A stretch of DNA of 64,000 nucleotides, from contig OX328132.1 in the NCBI GenBank assembly GCA_946811695.1, positions 95,871,456 through 95,935,455 on the forward strand, given 5' to 3'. Source of the stretch: Gonocerus acuteangulatus. Its lineage: Eukaryota > Arthropoda > Insecta > Hemiptera > Coreidae. The position numbers and the translations under genes were made by a program. Below are positions 47,080 through 59,600 of the stretch, in pieces. The stretch's first letter is position 1. Every line of letters begins with the position of its first letter. The notes beneath the pieces were generated by a model. That model searched no databases. It saw only the letters and a list, made by a program, of their open reading frames with translations, and was not told where the DNA came from.

Positions 47080-47110
<31 letters not shown>
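46921..47110 (+). mobile_element. tRNA-derived SINE, complete copy
   Basis: A box TGGTCTAGTGGCTAGCGCC (from 46931) and B box GGTTCGATCCC (46973-46983) give an internal RNA polymerase III promoter. A tRNA-unrelated body and a tail block GGCCTAGATGTTAAAGCGCC follow, then about 28 A. An 11-bp target duplication TAGTTATGGAG flanks it (46910-46920, 47111-47121). This is the reference copy for at least eight fragments elsewhere in the window. It encodes no protein and must borrow a non-LTR reverse transcriptase. Confidence 0.92.
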
Positions 47111-47112
<2 letters not shown>

Positions 47113-47391
47113 GTTATGGAGTAAGTCGAGTTTTTATGTAAACATAGTTCCGTCCTGTAAGCTAATGCACCATCTCCATTCAAAGAGCGAAGAAAAGTAT
47201 ACCAAGTTCATGTCGTATAAAGTTTCCATTTAATATCCTGATTTTAACGTCAAAAAATATGGGGAGCTTTCCTTGGTATCCTAAATATCCGACCAAAACC
47301 GTGTTTGTTTTGCCCCAAACAAAAACTTTCATGCAGAATTTCAGGCGTTTAGGCTTGAAAAAGCGACCACGAAAAAATAAAAGTCCGATTC

Positions 47392-48440
47392 GCAGGAACT
47401 GCGTCATCTTAGCGCGGTTCCGTTCTTATCTTTAGTATTTATGAAAGCATAGAATAGAAACAGTTATTACTTTGTTTAGATCAATAGCGAAACACCTATC
47501 CAAATGAAATCTCAAACAAACCAGTCTTGAAAGGTCTTGATTTACAATCTTACCTGTATGGGTCAGCTATCCCATAACTCGAGCAGAAAGGCCTCCGCAC
47601 AGAGGCATTTGGAAAGCCTTGGGATCTCTCTCTTTGAACGCTACATTTTTAACAATAAATTGATATTCTTTTTTTACTTAATCTGTTTTCTTATTTTACT
47701 GTGCCAAACACATTATCCGACTATAAGCAATTTAAAAATAACAAGGAATAAAACAGACAAAAAGAACCATTCGAATAAACGAAATCAATTACTTTAAAGT
47801 TTTAAGCACTTATTTCTCCGATTGACATCGCCTACTTAAAACTTTCTTAAAACCTTTTTTGTAGAGCATTTAGTAAGCTTTCGAATGGTAATTCTCTGCT
47901 TCCCAAGATTGTCAACGGTTTTCGATATACTAAAGAAAGTATACAAAGTTACCAAAACTTTTCTTGTCTGTTAATAAAATATGTTATTCTAACCCTTTCT
48001 TTACTCCAAACATAACCAAAATTTCAACATATTAGTGCTGATGAAATTCAAACATGCAGAAAATGTTTCAACTGAATCCCATAATTCTAAGTACCAAAAT
48101 CAAAGACAAAAATAACAGTTCGAATAAGCGAAATCAATTACTTTAAAGGTTTAAGCACTTATTTCTCCGATTGACATCGCCTAATCAAAACTTTCATTAG
48201 AACCATTTTTGTAGAGCATTTAGTAAGCTTTCTAATGGTAATCTTACATTTCGCAAGATTCTCAACCAAAAATGTTTCAACTGAATCCCATGATTCTAAG
48301 TACCCAAACCAAAAACGGTATTCAAAAACTATTTTTCCAATTTTCTCGAAAACGGTTAAAGCTATCGCCTTAAAAATGGGTTCATTCGTTTTCCTAGCCC
48401 AAGAAGCCTATAAAACGAGTACTTACAAGCTTATGATCTA
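47392..48440 (-). repeat. family A, outer copy, 3' half
   Basis: Starts AGTCCGATTCGCAGGAACTG and TCATCTTAGCGCGGTTCC (inverted 3' end) and runs through interior blocks to ACTTACAAGCTTATGATCT, where a second copy begins in an A run. Its missing part resumes at 50343. Confidence 0.75.
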
Positions 48441-48540
48441 AAAAAAGTCCGACTCGCAGGAACTGCCTCATCTTAGCGCGGTTCCGTTCTTATCCCTAGT
48501 CTAATTTCGAAAGATTAAAATAGAAGCAGTTATTATTTTG

Positions 48541-48685
48541 TTGAGAGGAGATCGTTGACCGTTGATGATGCAAGGTAGGGATTGTCCGGGTTAGGTCACT
48601 GCTACTTAATAATACATACCCCATATGTGTATGTATGTGGGCATATATATGTACATATGTGTGCGTGTATATGTGTATGTGTATA

Positions 48686-48749
<64 letters not shown>

Positions 48750-48910
48750 AGGTATATTTACATAGATATGTGCATATATTAGTGTTAAATATGTCCTACT
48801 TGTATTTACAGCCCTGATGAAGGCTTGAAGTTCAAGCCGAAACGTCGGCACAATAATACCATTTTTACGATAAAATGTAGTTTTATTAAGTAGCAGTGAC
48901 CGAACCCTGA
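48541..48910 (+). mobile_element. inverted-repeat unit with hammerhead-like motif (copy 2)
   Basis: A 370-bp insertion in family A. The target CAGTTATTATTTTG (48527-48540) is repeated as CAGTTATATTTTG (48911-48923), a 13-14-bp duplication of the kind produced by retroelements. Inverted repeats of 30 bases (48584-48613 and 48882-48911) share GGTCACTGCTACTTAATAA. A TA array (about 48687-48747) fills the middle. The hammerhead-like fold lies 32 bases before the right repeat. No protein. Confidence 0.75.
48811..48849 (+). ncRNA. hammerhead-ribozyme-like motif
   Basis: GCC (stem I), CTGATGA (core), A, then GGCTTGA-AGT-TCAAGCC (stem II hairpin, 7 bp), GAAA, CGTC, GGC (stem I return). The core is complete; as in copy 1 one extra base precedes stem II, and stem III is reduced to the ACGT step. 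Hammerheads with such a short stem III are known from Penelope-like elements, where they are thought to work as dimers. Confidence 0.55.
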
Positions 48911-50110
48911 CAGTTATATTTTGGTTCCACCAGTCTTGAAAGGTAGGATTTACAATCTTACCTGGAAGGGTCGGCAACACTAGAAACCGTCCCGCTAGTT
49001 ACAAGGTCTTGGAATCTTGGAACTCTATATTTCTAGCAATAAATTGTTTTTGTTATTTTACTTAACCTGTTTTATTTTCGAATACATTATCCAACTATAA
49101 GCAATTAAAAAATAACAAGGAATAAAATACAGACAAAAAGAACACTTCGAATAAGCGAAATCAATTACTTTAAAGCTTTAAGCTCTTATTTCTCCGATTG
49201 ACATCGCCTAATCAAAACTTTCATTAGAACCTTTTATGTAGAGCATTTAATAAGCTTTCTAATGGTATTCTTCCGTTTACCAAAATTCTCAACAGTTTTC
49301 GAGATATTAATGAAAGTTCCCAAAATTTATATTATTTCTAGCAGCAGAAAATTGGCCTCATTTTTCATATCCTGTTTTACACACAAAATTTTCGCAACAT
49401 AAGAAATTACAAAAATAAAAAGCAATAAAAAACGAAGGGAAAGAGACAAAAATTACAACAAGAACGACAAAAACCCGTTCATAAGAACAAAACAGACGTA
49501 TTTGAAGTTTTAAGCACTTATTTCTCCGATTGACATAACCTAATCAAAAATAGTTTTAGAATCTTTTTTGTAGAGAATTTAGTAAGCTTTCAAATAGTTT
49601 CTATCCACTTACCACGAGTTCCCAACCGTGTTCCAGATATTAATGAAAGTATACGAACTTCCCAAAACTTTTCATGTCTGTTCATAAAATATTTTATTCT
49701 AACCCTTCCTTAACTCAAAACGTAACAAAACTTTCAACATATTAGTTTTAATGAAAGTAGAACATGCAGATAAAGTTTCAACTGAATCCCGTAATTCTAA
49801 GTACCCAAACCAAAAACGGTATTCAAAAACTATTTTTCCAATTTTCTCGAAAACGGTTAAAGCGATCGTCTTCAAAATGGTTTCATTCGTTTTCCTAGCC
49901 CAGGAATCATATAAAACGAGTACTTACAAGCTTATGAACTCAAAAACGTAAGCGTTACGATTTTTTTTGCGCGAATTTCGCCCCAAACGCCATCTTCCAG
50001 TAGGCGGATTTTGCTGGTTAACGAACTTGACCTTTCAAATTGGACGAAGGATTTTTGTACCAAATTTCATCAAAATCGGACCATTCGTCTTCTATCTAGA
50101 GAGCGAACAG

Positions 50111-50175
<65 letters not shown>

Positions 50176-50342
50176 TATACATATATATATTTATATATAT
50201 ACAAATTTGAACCACCGTTATTTTCGGTCTCTAGGGGTACTGAAACGCGAAATTTTCTAGTGGGCACTTCCGGATTGTTTCATTGTATCAACCCTATAAG
50301 CGGGGTTCCTCCCTATGGGGGAGGGAGGAACCGCGCTAAAAA

Positions 50343-50951
<609 letters not shown>

Positions 50952-51070
50952 AAAATCGGAAATTAGAATTTTTAAGAACGCCTAGAGGACTGAATTCAGA
51001 AGAAGGTAATATTTAAAAGGGAGTAAGTTTAGAAGAATTTAGTTTGAAATAGCTTACATAATATGGTATT

Positions 51071-52023
51071 CAGAGATGTGTATAATTTTATTAATAAATA
51101 AATATACGAAGTTATTCTTACTTCACTTATTTGTAAATACAAATATGAATAAATTCGTATTCAGAAGTGTGAATATAAATTTATTTGTATTCACGAATGA
51201 TAGATATTTAAATCAAATTTTATTCACAAATTTTCCTGTAAATCCAAGTAAATTTACACAAATAAAATCAAGTGATAGCAAAAAAAAAATCACATTGAAG
51301 TATATATACACATTTATTCACGGTAAAATGGTGGTTTCTGGCAGAATATACAAGGTGCCATTAGGAAGGATATAAAAGGTGGTATTAGGAAGGATATTGA
51401 AGGTGGTAATAGGAAGGTTATAAACGACAGTATAAGAAAGGATATAGAAGGGGGTATTACGAAGGAAATAGAAGGTGGTATTCGGAAAGATATTGAAAGT
51501 GCTAATCGGAAGGATTAGAAGGTGGATAATAGGAAAGTACCCTCCTTACACCACCTTCTACATCCTTTCTAATGGCACCTTCTATATCCTTCCTAATACC
51601 ACCTTCATTATCCCTCCTTACTCCACCTACAACATCCTTAATACCACCACCTTCAATAACCTTCCTAATATCACCTTATCGTAAATACACAAAAAATCAT
51701 AATTTATTTTGTACATGTTTTTTTTTCGTGAGTACATTTTTATAAAGAAATTGTATTGTGAATAAATTTGTATTCACAAATTATTATGTGAATACATTTT
51801 TTTTTTCACTTTCATTATTTTTAATTTTTCCTGTGAATTTAAATGTATCTACACGAAAATGTGAATAAAATATTATTTCTATTTATATATTTAATATGCG
51901 TGAATGAAAATAAATTTATATTGACACTTATGAATACGAATTTATTTATATTCGTATTTACAAACAAAGGAAGTACGAATAAATTCGTATTTTTATTAAT
52001 TAATAAAATTGTACCCTTCTCTG
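51071..52023. mobile_element. hAT-like element with long inverted arms and minisatellite core
   Basis: Ends CAGAGATGTGTATAATTTTA and its inverted partner (TAAAATTGTACCCTTCTCTG). Flanks ATGGTATT and ATGGTATG form an 8-bp duplication with one mismatch. Arms of about 200 bases match with gaps (GAATAAATTCGTATT, TATAAATTTATTTGTATTCA). The core is the 24-bp minisatellite at 51350. CAGAGATG termini and 8-bp duplications are hAT-like. No transposase. Confidence 0.75.
51350..51685. repeat. 24-bp minisatellite with orientation switch
   Basis: About eight units of GGTGGTATTAGGAAGGATAT plus TGAA in plus sense, then, at about 51535, a switch to about six reverse units (ACCTTCTATATCCTTCCTAA, TACC). The two halves can pair. 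Confidence 0.9.
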
Positions 52024-52031
52024 ATGGTATG

Positions 52032-52756
52032 GTATTTCTGACTATTTCTAAATTATGGTCGAATAAGAAAAGGAATTTTTGGAATGGAGAAGTTGTAATG
52101 AAAATTGAATTTCTGAAAAAACAGTTCCGATTATTCCCAAAACGATCGAATTATGAAAGAAAAAAGTGCTCTCTCACGGTGTAGGATTTGTAAAGAAAGC
52201 GTCGGCACAGTCATGGGCCCTAACCCCCAGCATTAGCTCCACTAAAGTAAGACAACGCTTAGGAAACAACTTTGCGAAAGGAACAATTGTACTCACAGCT
52301 TATTTATCCGGTTGTTTACTATGGTTATCAATGCAACCTTTCCTACAGTTATATGTTGTTCAATATCCTTAGATATTCTTACCACAAACTGTCAACAACA
52401 TTAATTCTATGTAGGTGAACCTTGACCGTGAGTCTCGCCCTTATAAAGAATTCGCAACATGATGTCAATCAGATGTGATTTGTCAGCGGTTTTGAAGTAA
52501 ATACCGTCCATGCATATAATTAGTCATTTGAAATAAAGTTTAGTTTAATCAACAGCTAACATATTATTTTTTGTTTCCCTGTATTAAAAATATATTGCTT
52601 AACATCTTTATCTCTGGGGTTTTATTAAATTTAAATTCCTCAATTCTTAGTATCAATGAAAAGCAGGGATGAAGATCCTTTGCAGCGATGCCTAGTGAAA
52701 AGAAGCCCAGTTTCGCCAAACCCCGCGTTCATGGATTCATAAGGATTTAAAAATAA
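52032..52756. other. unassigned DNA
   Basis: No gene or repeat recognised. Confidence 0.35.
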
Positions 52757-53100
52757 AAAAAGTCTTTCTGCGTCAATTTAGCGCGTTTCCGTTCTTTTCC
52801 GAGTGATTTAAATGGGAATAGAAACCGGTATTAGTTTGCTTTGATATTTCATTGAAAATGTAAACACGTTTAAAAATGTAATATGAAACCTCAAAGAGAA
52901 GCAAGTGTTTAAGCAGCACAACAGGAAACTGCCAGTCTTCTCATGGGCCTATATAAAGGGGGGGGGGGTGAAAGAGCTGCTGCGCGTATTTTCTTACCTT
53001 GTTTTACTAAATACTCATTTTATTGTTACAAATTTACGGGGAAAAAACAATTAAAAAGTTTAAGGGACAAAGACCCGTTTAAAAGAACGAAACGAACACC

Positions 53101-53163
<63 letters not shown>

Positions 53164-53248
53164 GATGGAACGGGTTCTGTCTCCAGCGGTTGTTCTTCTC
53201 TCCTACTTCATCCTGCGATATTTCGATGAATTCCTCTTCATCTTCAGG

Positions 53249-53313
<65 letters not shown>

Positions 53314-53437
53314 TACAACTTTGAACCACCGTTATTTTCGGTTCCATTGGTTCTGAAACATGAAATTTTCGAGTCGGCACTTCCGGATTGCGTCATAAGG
53401 TCAACATCTTAAGCGGGGTTCCTCCCTATGGAGTGAG
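52757..53437 (-). repeat. family A, short copy with two TA arrays
   Basis: Begins AAAGTCTTTCTGCGTCAATT, TAGCGCGTTTCCGTTC and ends with TTGAACCACCGTTATTTTCG, GTCGGCACTTCCGGATTGCG and GGGGTTCCTCCCTATGG. The interior is largely deleted; TA arrays lie at about 53103-53162 and 53251-53297. A family B-like GGGGGGGG block sits at 52952. Confidence 0.7.
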
Positions 53438-53504
53438 TCCACTATTTAAATCAACAGGTTATAATAGGTGTAATATAGCATATAAGAACAATTTCATGTT
53501 TCTA

Positions 53505-54510
53505 TTGCCTTGCTGTGGAATTTGCTTAGTTTGCGCGGCAGACTCAATTTATAGTCGCCTAGCAACGTTTGCTACCCAGGCGTGCCTGCTCTCTAACCAA
53601 TTAAAAATTCAAACCCCTCTAAAAATACTTAAAAAATTGAATATAAAAAAATCCTTTCTGAGCGAGTTTTTGCATGCTAAAGGGAGTGTCCATGCTAAAT
53701 TTCCAATTTTTCTGTCAAGTGGTTTGGGCTGGGCAATGATAGGTCAATGAGTCAGTCACTGAGTAAGTAACAAATATATAGTAGATTCATCATCAATTGA
53801 TAACTAATCAAAGTATAATGTTTCTTGACATTGGGGCGCTCCGGACCAGTGTCAAGAAACATAAAACGTAGAGATAACCCGCTGTCTATAGGTTAGCAGT
53901 ACAGCAGTTTAACCAGTACAGGCTAAAATTCGTTGTCAATAATAAATGTACGTTAAAATTTAAAAATTTATGTTTCCAAGATGTCATTTGGAAACCCCCA
54001 TTATATTTGCGAGCATTACCAAGAAGTACTCTGACTGAAGATGCTCATGGGTGAGGAGGCTGTGCAAGGGTTCGGGATATTATTACCACGGATGGACTCT
54101 CACCAGGTATAGCGTAAATTCTATTAGGGACAAAATTATAGTTTATTTCTAGTAATTCATGGTCTGCCATCATAGTTGAAATTAACCGAAAATAAAAAGA
54201 ATATTATGAAATAGATACAGTACGGTAACAGCTGACCTGTTAGCGTCCTAGCAACGCATGCTGCCTAGGGTTGCCTGCTCTAGCCCACTAAAATTTCAAA
54301 CCCATAATTTAATTTAAATATCAAAAAATCCTTTCTTAGCGAGTGTTTACGTTATATAGGGAGTGTCCATGCTAAATTTCAACATTTTCTGCCAAGTGGT
54401 TTGGGCTCGGCGATGATAGGTCAGTGAGTGAGTGAGTGAGTGGTATTTGACAAATATATAGTAGATTGCCTTGCTGAGGGATTTGCTTAGACTCAATTTA
54501 TAGTCGCCCC
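53505..54510 (+). repeat. direct copies of a repeat ending CAAATATATAGTAGATT
   Basis: Two copies (about 53505-53795 and 54230-54475) share TAGCAACG..TGCT, GGGAGTGTCCATGCTAAATT, CAAGTGGTTTGGGCT, GATAGGTCA.TGAGT and ACAAATATATAGTAGATT. A third start (ATTGCCTTGCTGAGGGATTT) follows the second copy. The last words resemble a common arthropod repeat family. No coding. Confidence 0.75.
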
Positions 54511-54767
54511 AATGCACAATAGGTGGCTAAGAGGATGTGCGACCCGGATGTTGGATGGAGGATGTAGCCTGGCATATGGCGATAAGCATGATTATCAATC
54601 AGCTGAAGCTGCTGAGTCAGAAGTCGAATATGGCAAGTCCTGATAGGACTAGTTGATCAACAACTGGTCGATGGCCTCCAGGAAGCTACTAGTTTCTGCC
54701 TTTGTTCAGATGAAAATTCGCCAGTGATAGCTTAGTGTTGGGCTTATAGTATTCGCTATTATACAAA

Positions 54768-55600
54768 TTCCGACTCACAGGAACTGCGTCATTTTTGCTA
54801 ATTTCCATAACTTATACCAGGAGCATTTTGAAAGCTTGGAAGAGAAACAGTTAAAATTTTGTTTTCAGCTGTGTGCTATTTTTGTGGAAATCTTAGCTGA
54901 ACTGATTTTACTTTTGAATTAAAAATCTACTTCAATCACATTTTGAAGAAAAGTGAGATTACTGCTAAAAGTTATTAAAATAATAACAAACATTAAAAAT
55001 GAAAACGTTTGAACTCAATCCGTCGCTTTAGAGCAACAGAAATCTAAATTCTAGTTGTATTTCATATAAAACCGTTGAAAGTTGTTTTAATCGATTCCTG
55101 AAGTCCCCCCCAAAACTCCTTTAAAAAGTGCACTCAGAGCTAGAGTCGAGAAGGCTATAAACACTAGGATGTAAGCTTTACAATTTATTTCACCGAAAAT
55201 ACGGTGTTCGGTTTAACGAACTTGACCTTTTGAATTATTTAGGTACTTATGGATCTTGCCTTCTGGTCTACACATCATAAGCACGTACCCTCTCTATGGA
55301 ATGAGTGAGGAAATACTCTCTAAGAGACCACTTAAATTCGTGCTTTGACGTGGGGAATCAAATGAAACTATTTTCAAGGTCATATCTATGACCGTTTTCG
55401 AGAAAAGAGGAAACAATTTGGCAATATTTGTGTATGTTACATAGGCAAACTGAGTTAAAAAAAACTCTCGAAATGTTTGACATTCATCCGATCAACGATT
55501 TTTCTAATCAAAAATTTTCTAGTTGGCATTTCCGGATTGCGTCATGAGGTCAACCTCATAAGCGGGTTTCCTCCCACTGGAAGGAGGGAGGAACCACGCT
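54768..55600 (-). repeat. family A, divergent copy
   Basis: From TTCCGACTCACAGGAACTGC to GGAGGGAGGAACCACGCT, with TCTAGTTGGCATTTCCGGAT and GCGTCATGAGGTCAACCTC near the end. No TA array. More diverged than other copies. Confidence 0.65.
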
Positions 55601-55603
55601 AAA

Positions 55604-56080
55604 ACGGCTGGCAGCTTGTGGCAAGCGGTACGAATCGACTCGAAATCTTACTAAATGTCCTATAAAAACGGTCCTTATGCAATGTTTGAAAGAGGGATCT
55701 CAGTCGGAGAGTGTCGATATGATTCCTTTGAAAGTTTTGTTGTCACTGTTTGTCTCAGTTTTTAATTGGATGTTTATTTTGTCATGACAATTAGCAGTAA
55801 AATATTTTTTTTCAGTAAGACCACATAGGTACATGAGAAGCATATTTGTATTATTTTTGTTTGTAATAGCGTGTGCCTGTAGAAACAGAGAAGAGTACGG
55901 GTGAGTAATTTACGCTTTGTGTTAGCTACTGCCAGATTTCTATGCTTTGTGGTGTCTAAAGTCTCTCTTTTCCTTGATATTGGAGTATGGATCTGTGTCT
56001 ATTCCATGTTTCAAAATGACACTAGGGATAAGTGCGTGATAGTAATGCGCTAAGATGACGCACTTCCTGCTAGTTGGAAG
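55604..56080 (+). repeat. family A 3' part, head-to-head with the previous copy
   Basis: Interior blocks in plus orientation (CGAAATCTTACTAAATGTCC, ACTAGGGATAAG) up to TGCGCTAAGATGACGCACTT. It starts within a few bases of the end of the minus copy, so the pair is arranged in opposite orientations. Confidence 0.6.
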
Positions 56081-56492
56081 TTTTTATTTTACGATGAGTT
56101 CGTTTACACAGAAATTCTTATGATCATTAGGTTATTCATTAGAGAGATTGATTTCCTAACAATAGCCTATTATCTTTGTAACCGAATTCGATGTGGTATA
56201 CGCAATGAAGAAAGTTTTCATTACAATACCTTTTTAATTTTCATCTCGTTGTAAGATATCGTCAACAACTTTCCCTCCGATCTCCCATCTACATTACTAA
56301 AGGAGATGACAATCTCAGTAGGCTATGAATCCAGTCCTTACAAAAGCAATGATTATTATTATTTTAATGTGGTTTTCAAGAAACTTTAAATAATTCTTTT
56401 GGCGTCCATTGAGAGCCATTGTTATTTGTTTGATAAGTTTTGGATGAAAACTATCAAGGTCTTGATCGCTCTACTGTGAAATAGGAATATAA
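56081..56492. other. unassigned DNA
   Basis: No gene or repeat recognised. Confidence 0.35.
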
Positions 56493-56500
56493 CTTATAAG

Positions 56501-57318
56501 TAGAGCCCGGAAGTTAGGCAAAATGCCTTTTTTATCTGACTCGATATATTGAAGAATCAGATGTTTTATATTTTTTCGTGCATTTAGGAAGTGTAGAGAC
56601 AACTTTTATTTTGCCGTTTTTGCCTATTTTGGCTTCCGTTGCCTATTTTAAGATTTAAAGCCTTTTTTTTTTTTGCTTTTTTTGGCCGTTGTGCATTTTT
56701 TCAGCGATTTAAACATTTTAAAAAGCGCATAATGAATTTCCGTTCATCGAAGGCAAAAAAGGTTGCACAAATTAAATTACATATTGCCGTCACAAATATC
56801 TATTCGAAAGCTTGTTTTCCCAAACTATGGATTTTCCCTCTGCAAATAACAGAACCTTCCTCAGTAGAAGGAATGCACAAGCATAATGAATACCAGAAAT
56901 GAGAGAGGATTGGAGATGTACTTCACGTCTCCTTCCTCACACCCCTTTTGCTGTGACAATGCGTAATTACCTGGTATTCCGGACTTCGAAGTGATAGGAT
57001 AATGCAGAGGAAGTTTTTCCATGATGAAAAACATTTTTTTGAGAAAGTCTATGACAGTTGATACTTTGAAAAACGTCTTGTTGTAGCTTGTAACAAGGGA
57101 ACGTTAGAGTAAGTACACTAATTCTGTGATAAATTGATAATAAAGAAATGAATGAGTATTTAAAATACATATTTCCATTAGTAATGAGTGAGATTCCTCT
57201 GTGCCTTCACTCATTATTAATGCCTATTATAATTACGATACTACCTATTTTCAGTATTTTAAGTGCCTTTTTGCCTGCCTATTTTAACCAAAAATAAATG
57301 CCTATCTTCCGGGCTCTA
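56501..57318. mobile_element. non-autonomous hAT element, second copy
   Basis: TAGAGCCCGGAAGTTAGGCA and TGCCTATCTTCCGGGCTCTA ends with an exact 8-bp duplication CTTATAAG (56493-56500, 57319-57326). Compared with the copy at 22781 it lies in the opposite orientation and lacks the nested block; sequence around that empty site (AATTCTGTGATAAATT) is preserved. No transposase. Confidence 0.88.
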
Positions 57319-57326
57319 CTTATAAG

Positions 57327-58194
57327 CATAACACATATTCCATGCGTATCAATTAGAGTGTACTAACGGGGACGCTCATTAAATAGTTACAAAAACTACA
57401 TATCCTAATCAAATGCTAACTGAATATTACTAAATCTATCTATATAAATATTAACTCTTTTTTAAATAATGATTCTTTTCTTATAGGTTTTCCCTCGTAA
57501 GTGTTTTTTTTTTCTTTTTAGAGCGTTTCATTCCTTTCTCTGTACTTATAATAATAATGCCTCTTCACTATTGACGTGTTGTAGTAATATAAATATTTCT
57601 AGGTGCAGTGTAGTTTGTAAATTAGTTAGGTTATTAAAATGTGGGCTACTCACAGATTGGATTCTAAATAAAAAATACGAAACTTTCGTTAGGAAAATTT
57701 TTCCATAAAAAATAAAAGAAAGTAATACTATAAGGTACTATAGCAATAAAATACTATAAGGTTTAGAAGATCCTATAATTTTTAGCAAAAACTCGCTTTT
57801 GTTGCGAATTTACAATATAAAAAGTGAATTGTCCACATCCAATGTGCATGAAAATAAAAGATATTTTCATGAATCAAATAGATATAATTTTCAACTTAGA
57901 AACATAAATGTATAAACAAAATATTCCCATCGTTGCAAATAACATTTTTCAACTTGAAATCGGAATGTGTAAAAAAATAGACCATCCATTTGAAAAATGA
58001 AATTTTCGGTACCAATCGGATGTTGCTTTTACGATCATTAGAATATATCCTATTTACAAATGAAGACAAAAATCAGGTTTGAATAAAAAAAGTCTAGCAC
58101 TTGCACTAGCAGGGGCACACCCATAAACGTACACGAATGAAGTAATGGTAAAAGCCAATACACGACAAATAATGAAATCAGTGCTATAGGGTCT
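57327..58194. other. unassigned AT-rich DNA
   Basis: No gene or repeat recognised. Confidence 0.35.
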
Positions 58195-58300
58195 GAATCT
58201 TTGATTGGACGTTGGACGTTTCTCGTCGACTTCAACGGATTGCGTCATAAGGTCGACGTCATAAGCGGGTTTCCTCCCTAAGGTGGGGGGGGCGTTAAAA
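58195..58300 (-). repeat. family A terminal fragment
   Basis: GACTTCAACGGATTGCGTCA, AGGTCGACGTCATAAGCGGG and TTTCCTCCCTAAGG match the reverse 5' end of family A. Confidence 0.55.
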
Positions 58301-58744
58301 GGACCATATGTTGGAATGGATGGTTAAAAACGATGAAAACCATAGACACCCCAGAGCTGACAACCATGAAATTTCAGGATCCTTTAAAAATAAATATTAG
58401 CTATTTCGGAATAACGAATTAATTGAATTTATCCTCTATGAAAAAAAAACTGGTCTACTTGTCAGACGAATTTCCGAAACTATCTTTGATAACAATTGTT
58501 TCTCTGAGTTGGACATTAACGAGTTTTAATTACGATTTGTTTGGCAGATTTGTATCTAAAAAGGAACTCATGTATTCTAGCCGACCCTTGTCCGATGTAC
58601 ACAAATAAACTAACTTCTGGCACAACGTAGATTTAAAATAGACCGTTTATTTTTAATTGTTCACAGCCCCCTTTTTTATTACAGCTCCGTTTCATCCAGT
58701 CCCAGATAAATGATGATATTTAGATTAACGTCCAGCTTGTATGC
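58301..58744. other. unassigned DNA
   Basis: No gene or repeat recognised. Confidence 0.35.
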
Positions 58745-59300
58745 AGTATAGAGCTTGTGATCGACCATAGACGTATTGATTGACTATAGGGATCAAAAAC
58801 TGGGATATCGATAGGCACAGATATTGAAATCCACCATAGAGTTAGAACACGGCCGCGAAACTGGAGATAGGCCATAAAGCTCTGGATGAAAATTATAGGT
58901 AATGATTTATATTGAAATAGAGAACAAGCATATTGATTGAGATTGACTATAGAGACCGAATAGTGATAAAATGATGGAACATAGATATTGAAATCAACCA
59001 TGGAGTTAGAGCACGGTCGCAAAACTAGAGATAGACCGTAAATCTCCAGCATTATAATTATAGGTAGTGATTGCTATTGAAATAGAGATGAAGCATACTG
59101 ATTGAGATTGACTATAGGGATCGAATCGTGAGATGATGATGGAACATTAATATTAATATTGAAAGCATCCTTAAAGTTAGATAACGGCCGTAAAACTGTA
59201 CATCGAGCGTAATAATGAGACGGACTGACTATAGATATCGAATGTTGAACTGATAGAACATAGATATGTAAATCAACAATTGAAATATGTTCTATCCTAC
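58745..59300. repeat. degenerate tandem array, unit about 165 bp
   Basis: Blocks ATTGAGATTGACTATAG, GATGGAACATAGATATTG, AAATC.ACCATGGAGTTAGA, CACGG.CGC.AAACT and AGAGATAGACCGTAAA repeat in the same order about three and a half times with many changes. Confidence 0.8.
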
Positions 59301-59334
59301 TGAAGCAGATCTATGTTTTACAGACTCAAATTAA

Positions 59335-59600
59335 AAAATCTTGCCAATACATATAGATATTGACAATACAGATGTGAACGCTGCAGAAAGTCGAAACAAC
59401 TAGGGCCAACCATTTTATTGTCTACAATCTTGACCATACATACAGGTATTGACGATACAGATGTGAACGCCGCAAAAGGTGGAAACAAGGGCAGAACAGT
59501 TTGTCTAAAATCCTGACCACACGTATAGATATTGACCATTCAGACACAGTGCGGTCTCGATGTTGACCATTCAGATAGAGAGCGGTCGTAAAAATAGATG
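59335..59600. repeat. second degenerate tandem array, unit about 110 bp
   Basis: TTGCCAATACATATAGATAT, TTGACAATACAGATGTGAAC and GCAGAAAGTCGAAAC recur about 110 bases later in variant form, with a third partial unit. Composition resembles the preceding array. Confidence 0.75.

Larger units (their letters stand above)
46369..47230. repeat. local tandem duplication of about 0.4-0.5 kb
   Basis: The block from AATGAGTTGATTTACT to GTTCATGTCGTATAAAGTTT occurs at 46369-46546 and again from 46851 to 47225, where it is split by a SINE. Divergence is moderate, so the duplication predates the SINE insertion. A 24-bp minisatellite lies between the copies. Confidence 0.8.
48447..50337 (-). repeat. family A, inner copy inserted in an outer copy
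   Basis: 1891 bp from GTCCGACTCGCAGGAACTGC to GAGGAACCGCGCT. Runs of A flank both ends (48441-48446 and 50338-50342). Removing it joins the outer copy in register at the ACGTTTTTGAG.TCATAAGC site. It contains a TA array (about 50117-50166) and the hammerhead-like unit at 48541, which inserted later. Confidence 0.75.
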
